The notes under the pieces were generated by a model. It was not told the DNA's origin and did no database searches. It saw only the letters and a list, made by a program, of their open reading frames with translations. The position numbers and the translations under genes are program-made. From Limnoperna fortunei (lineage: Eukaryota > Mollusca > Bivalvia > Mytilida > Modiolidae), in assembly GCA_944474755.1 (NCBI GenBank), contig OX104118.1:68267575-68331574 (forward strand): a stretch of DNA of 64,000 nt, given 5' to 3'. Shown piece by piece: positions 51,901 to 54,900 of this stretch (position 1 is its first letter; the number at the start of each line of letters is the position of its first letter).

Positions 51901-54900
51901 TTTCCTTTTTATACCCCCTCGACAGAATTGGGGGTATATAGTGGTCCTCATGTCTGTCAGTTCGTCTGTCTGTCCATCCGTCCAAATTTGGTTTGCATCC
52001 GATTTCACTGAAACTTTAGGATATTGTTACATATCAGGTAGGTAAGAAGCCTATTGATTCTAGAGGAATTCTGTCAAAGGTCAAGGTTACAGTCAACGTT
52101 TTTTCAAAAAATGTTAACAGACATTAACTCAAACAGCTTGCATCTGATTTCAATGAAACTTTGGGATATTGTTACATATCAGGAAAGTAAGAAGCCTATT
52201 GATGCCATCCTCACAAGTCAAGGTTTCTGTGTCCACATGTGTGCACGAAACCCTGACAAACTTAGCTAGGAAATTCCCAGTCTTTCCCAGTAAACGTATA
52301 TAAGAACCTATTAATCATATGAAATTAAAAATGAATGGTAATTGAGACACCTTCCACAGCATTTCACTTTCAAAACATGGTCTATAACAGACAGTTAATG
52401 TGTTTAATCATATTTTGTGACATCATTTCCACTTATTTAGGTCGATCGAAAGCAATTAATATTGTTTGTTAGTTTTAAACACTAGAAGGCTGCCATTAGT
52501 TAAAAACAGCAAATGCACTAGTTTTCACATTTTGTTTAGTGGAGTAATGACAGGTGCCCAGAACCCTCTTTAAGGCTTTTTAAAGTTACTCTTTTAAATA
52601 CTGTTTTAACAGTATTGCATTGGTCTAGAAGCTTAAAAGTTTTAAGAGAAATTTGCCACTTAAAATAGTATATTTCAATCTGTGATAATAATCTTTTATT
52701 TTTTAACCTAGTATTTAACTGGGATGCAATAAGTTGATTGATCATGCAAGATTCTTAGAAAATGTTCATTTATTTATTCATGATTTTTGTAGTATTACCC
52801 TGACCAGAATCCCCAGCCGTATGAAAAAACCAATAAAAAATTCTCAAAAAGTGAAGTTTTGCCATTTGGACGGACAGTTACAATAAAGGTATGTTAACCT
52901 AAATAAATTCCTAGCCATATATATGTTATCACCAGAAATTGTTTCTATTCATTTGGGTTATTTCTTAACCACTTCACATATGACTGAATTTATCAGATTG
53001 ACTGTTAGTTAATATTATTCAGAGCAATTGTAGCAATATTTAAATAGGAAGGTATATTCTTAAGCCTAAAACTACTCTATTATCAAAAGACATGTTGTCT
53101 GTGCAACTGAGTAATTTCAAACATTGTTATCTTGATAAACAACCACCAATATTTTCATTGACAGGTAGCTACAATAATGTAGCTCCTTTTTTTTATGGAC
53201 GGAGCTACAAAGAAGTCCCATTACAAAATTGACAGCATGCAAATTAATTTTCGTGTCATACTGGTCCATGTGAAGTGTACCACTTTGACTGTAATATTAC
53301 TACCTTTAGCTAAAGTGATTGTAATAAAAATATATAGGATAATATCATATTACATTGGTACGAGTGGATTATCAGATTTCTTCAATTGAGATAGTTTAAT
53401 TTTGGAATTATAAGTCCATGTCTTGGCTTATCTCAACTTGATTAAGATTTCTTCCTCTAATTTTAAAGAGCAGTAAATTTATATAATGAAATGCAAATAA
53501 TCCCAACAAATTTATTTTGGTTAAAAATCACATTATGTTGCCATAGTGCTGATTTAATTTAAATTTTGATGTAAATTTCGGATATAATTTAATTTCATTG
53601 TTGAATGTTTATATAACTTTCATATGATTATTTATACCTTAGCTTATAAGTTGAAAAGGGCTGTAAACCACTTTGATATGTGTTATATTCTCTTGATTAT
53701 TAGATAACTGCACTGAACCAAAATAGAAAAGGAACTGAATTTTCACTACTACAGATAAATACTATTGATTGTTGTAAGTACATGTACTGCTTATGTATTA
53801 TTCAAGAATATTGTTGAATCTCTGTATTAAAAATTGTAAGGAGGGGGAATGAAAAAGATATATTTTGGTTGCTAAATGGGGGTTATGCTAGTCATTATAT
53901 TAAGGGGATGCAGCCAGACACTATCCCCCATTTTTTGTTAAAATCTCAATATATCAGATTTATGTTAAAATTAATAACAATTTCTTTCATTAAAACATTA
54001 CATTTCCATAAAACTAAAAATAATAATAACAGTCTTATACCTAAAGTATTAAATCTATTTATTAATGGTTGAAATAAAAAGTTTTCACAGAAACGAGTAC
54101 GGTCCAAAATACTGAAAATGACATTTTTATGAAGTGATGTAATTTTGACCAAACAATACCAATTTTTAGTGCTTTTTGACCAGTTATTTCCCAATAGACA
54201 AAAATTTTTACTCTGGAAAATTCCCTATTTTTCTTTCCATCACTAAAATGTATACCTATTGCTTGAAAGTATATAAAATATTCTGAAAATTTAAATGGAA
54301 AGAATTTTTGTATTCTATTATTTTCATATATACATGTTATTTTATTCTTTTCTCTGTATAATCTATTAGAAAATTTTAAATTTCGGTGCTCCAACCCTGA
54401 AAAGTCAGCTCTGAAACCCCTATTTTTTATTTTGAATCATGACTACTTGTATAAAAAACTAATTACATGTATTTGGCAAGTTTACCGAAAATTCAATGAC
54501 AAGTAATTGGGGCCCCGCCACTTTGTGGCGGACACCCTATAGTGATCAGTCTGTCCATCCGTCCAACTAATCGTGTCCAGGCTGTAACTTTTTTATCTTC
54601 TGAGGTAACCTTTTGATATTTAGAATGTGGGTAGATAATATCAAGGCGATGTGTTGCATACCATGGTTGATCACCTTTGACCTTGAACTTTGACTTTAAG
54701 GTCGCATTATTGCTTACTGAATAACAAATTCATGTCCGAGTTGTAACTTTTTTATCTTTTGAGGTAGGCTTTTGATATTTGGAATGTGGGAAGATAATAT
54801 CAAGGTAATGTGTCACATGCCGTGGTTGTTGACCTTTGACCTTGAACTTTGACCTTAAGGTCACATTATTGCTTACTGAATGACAAATTCATGTCCGAAT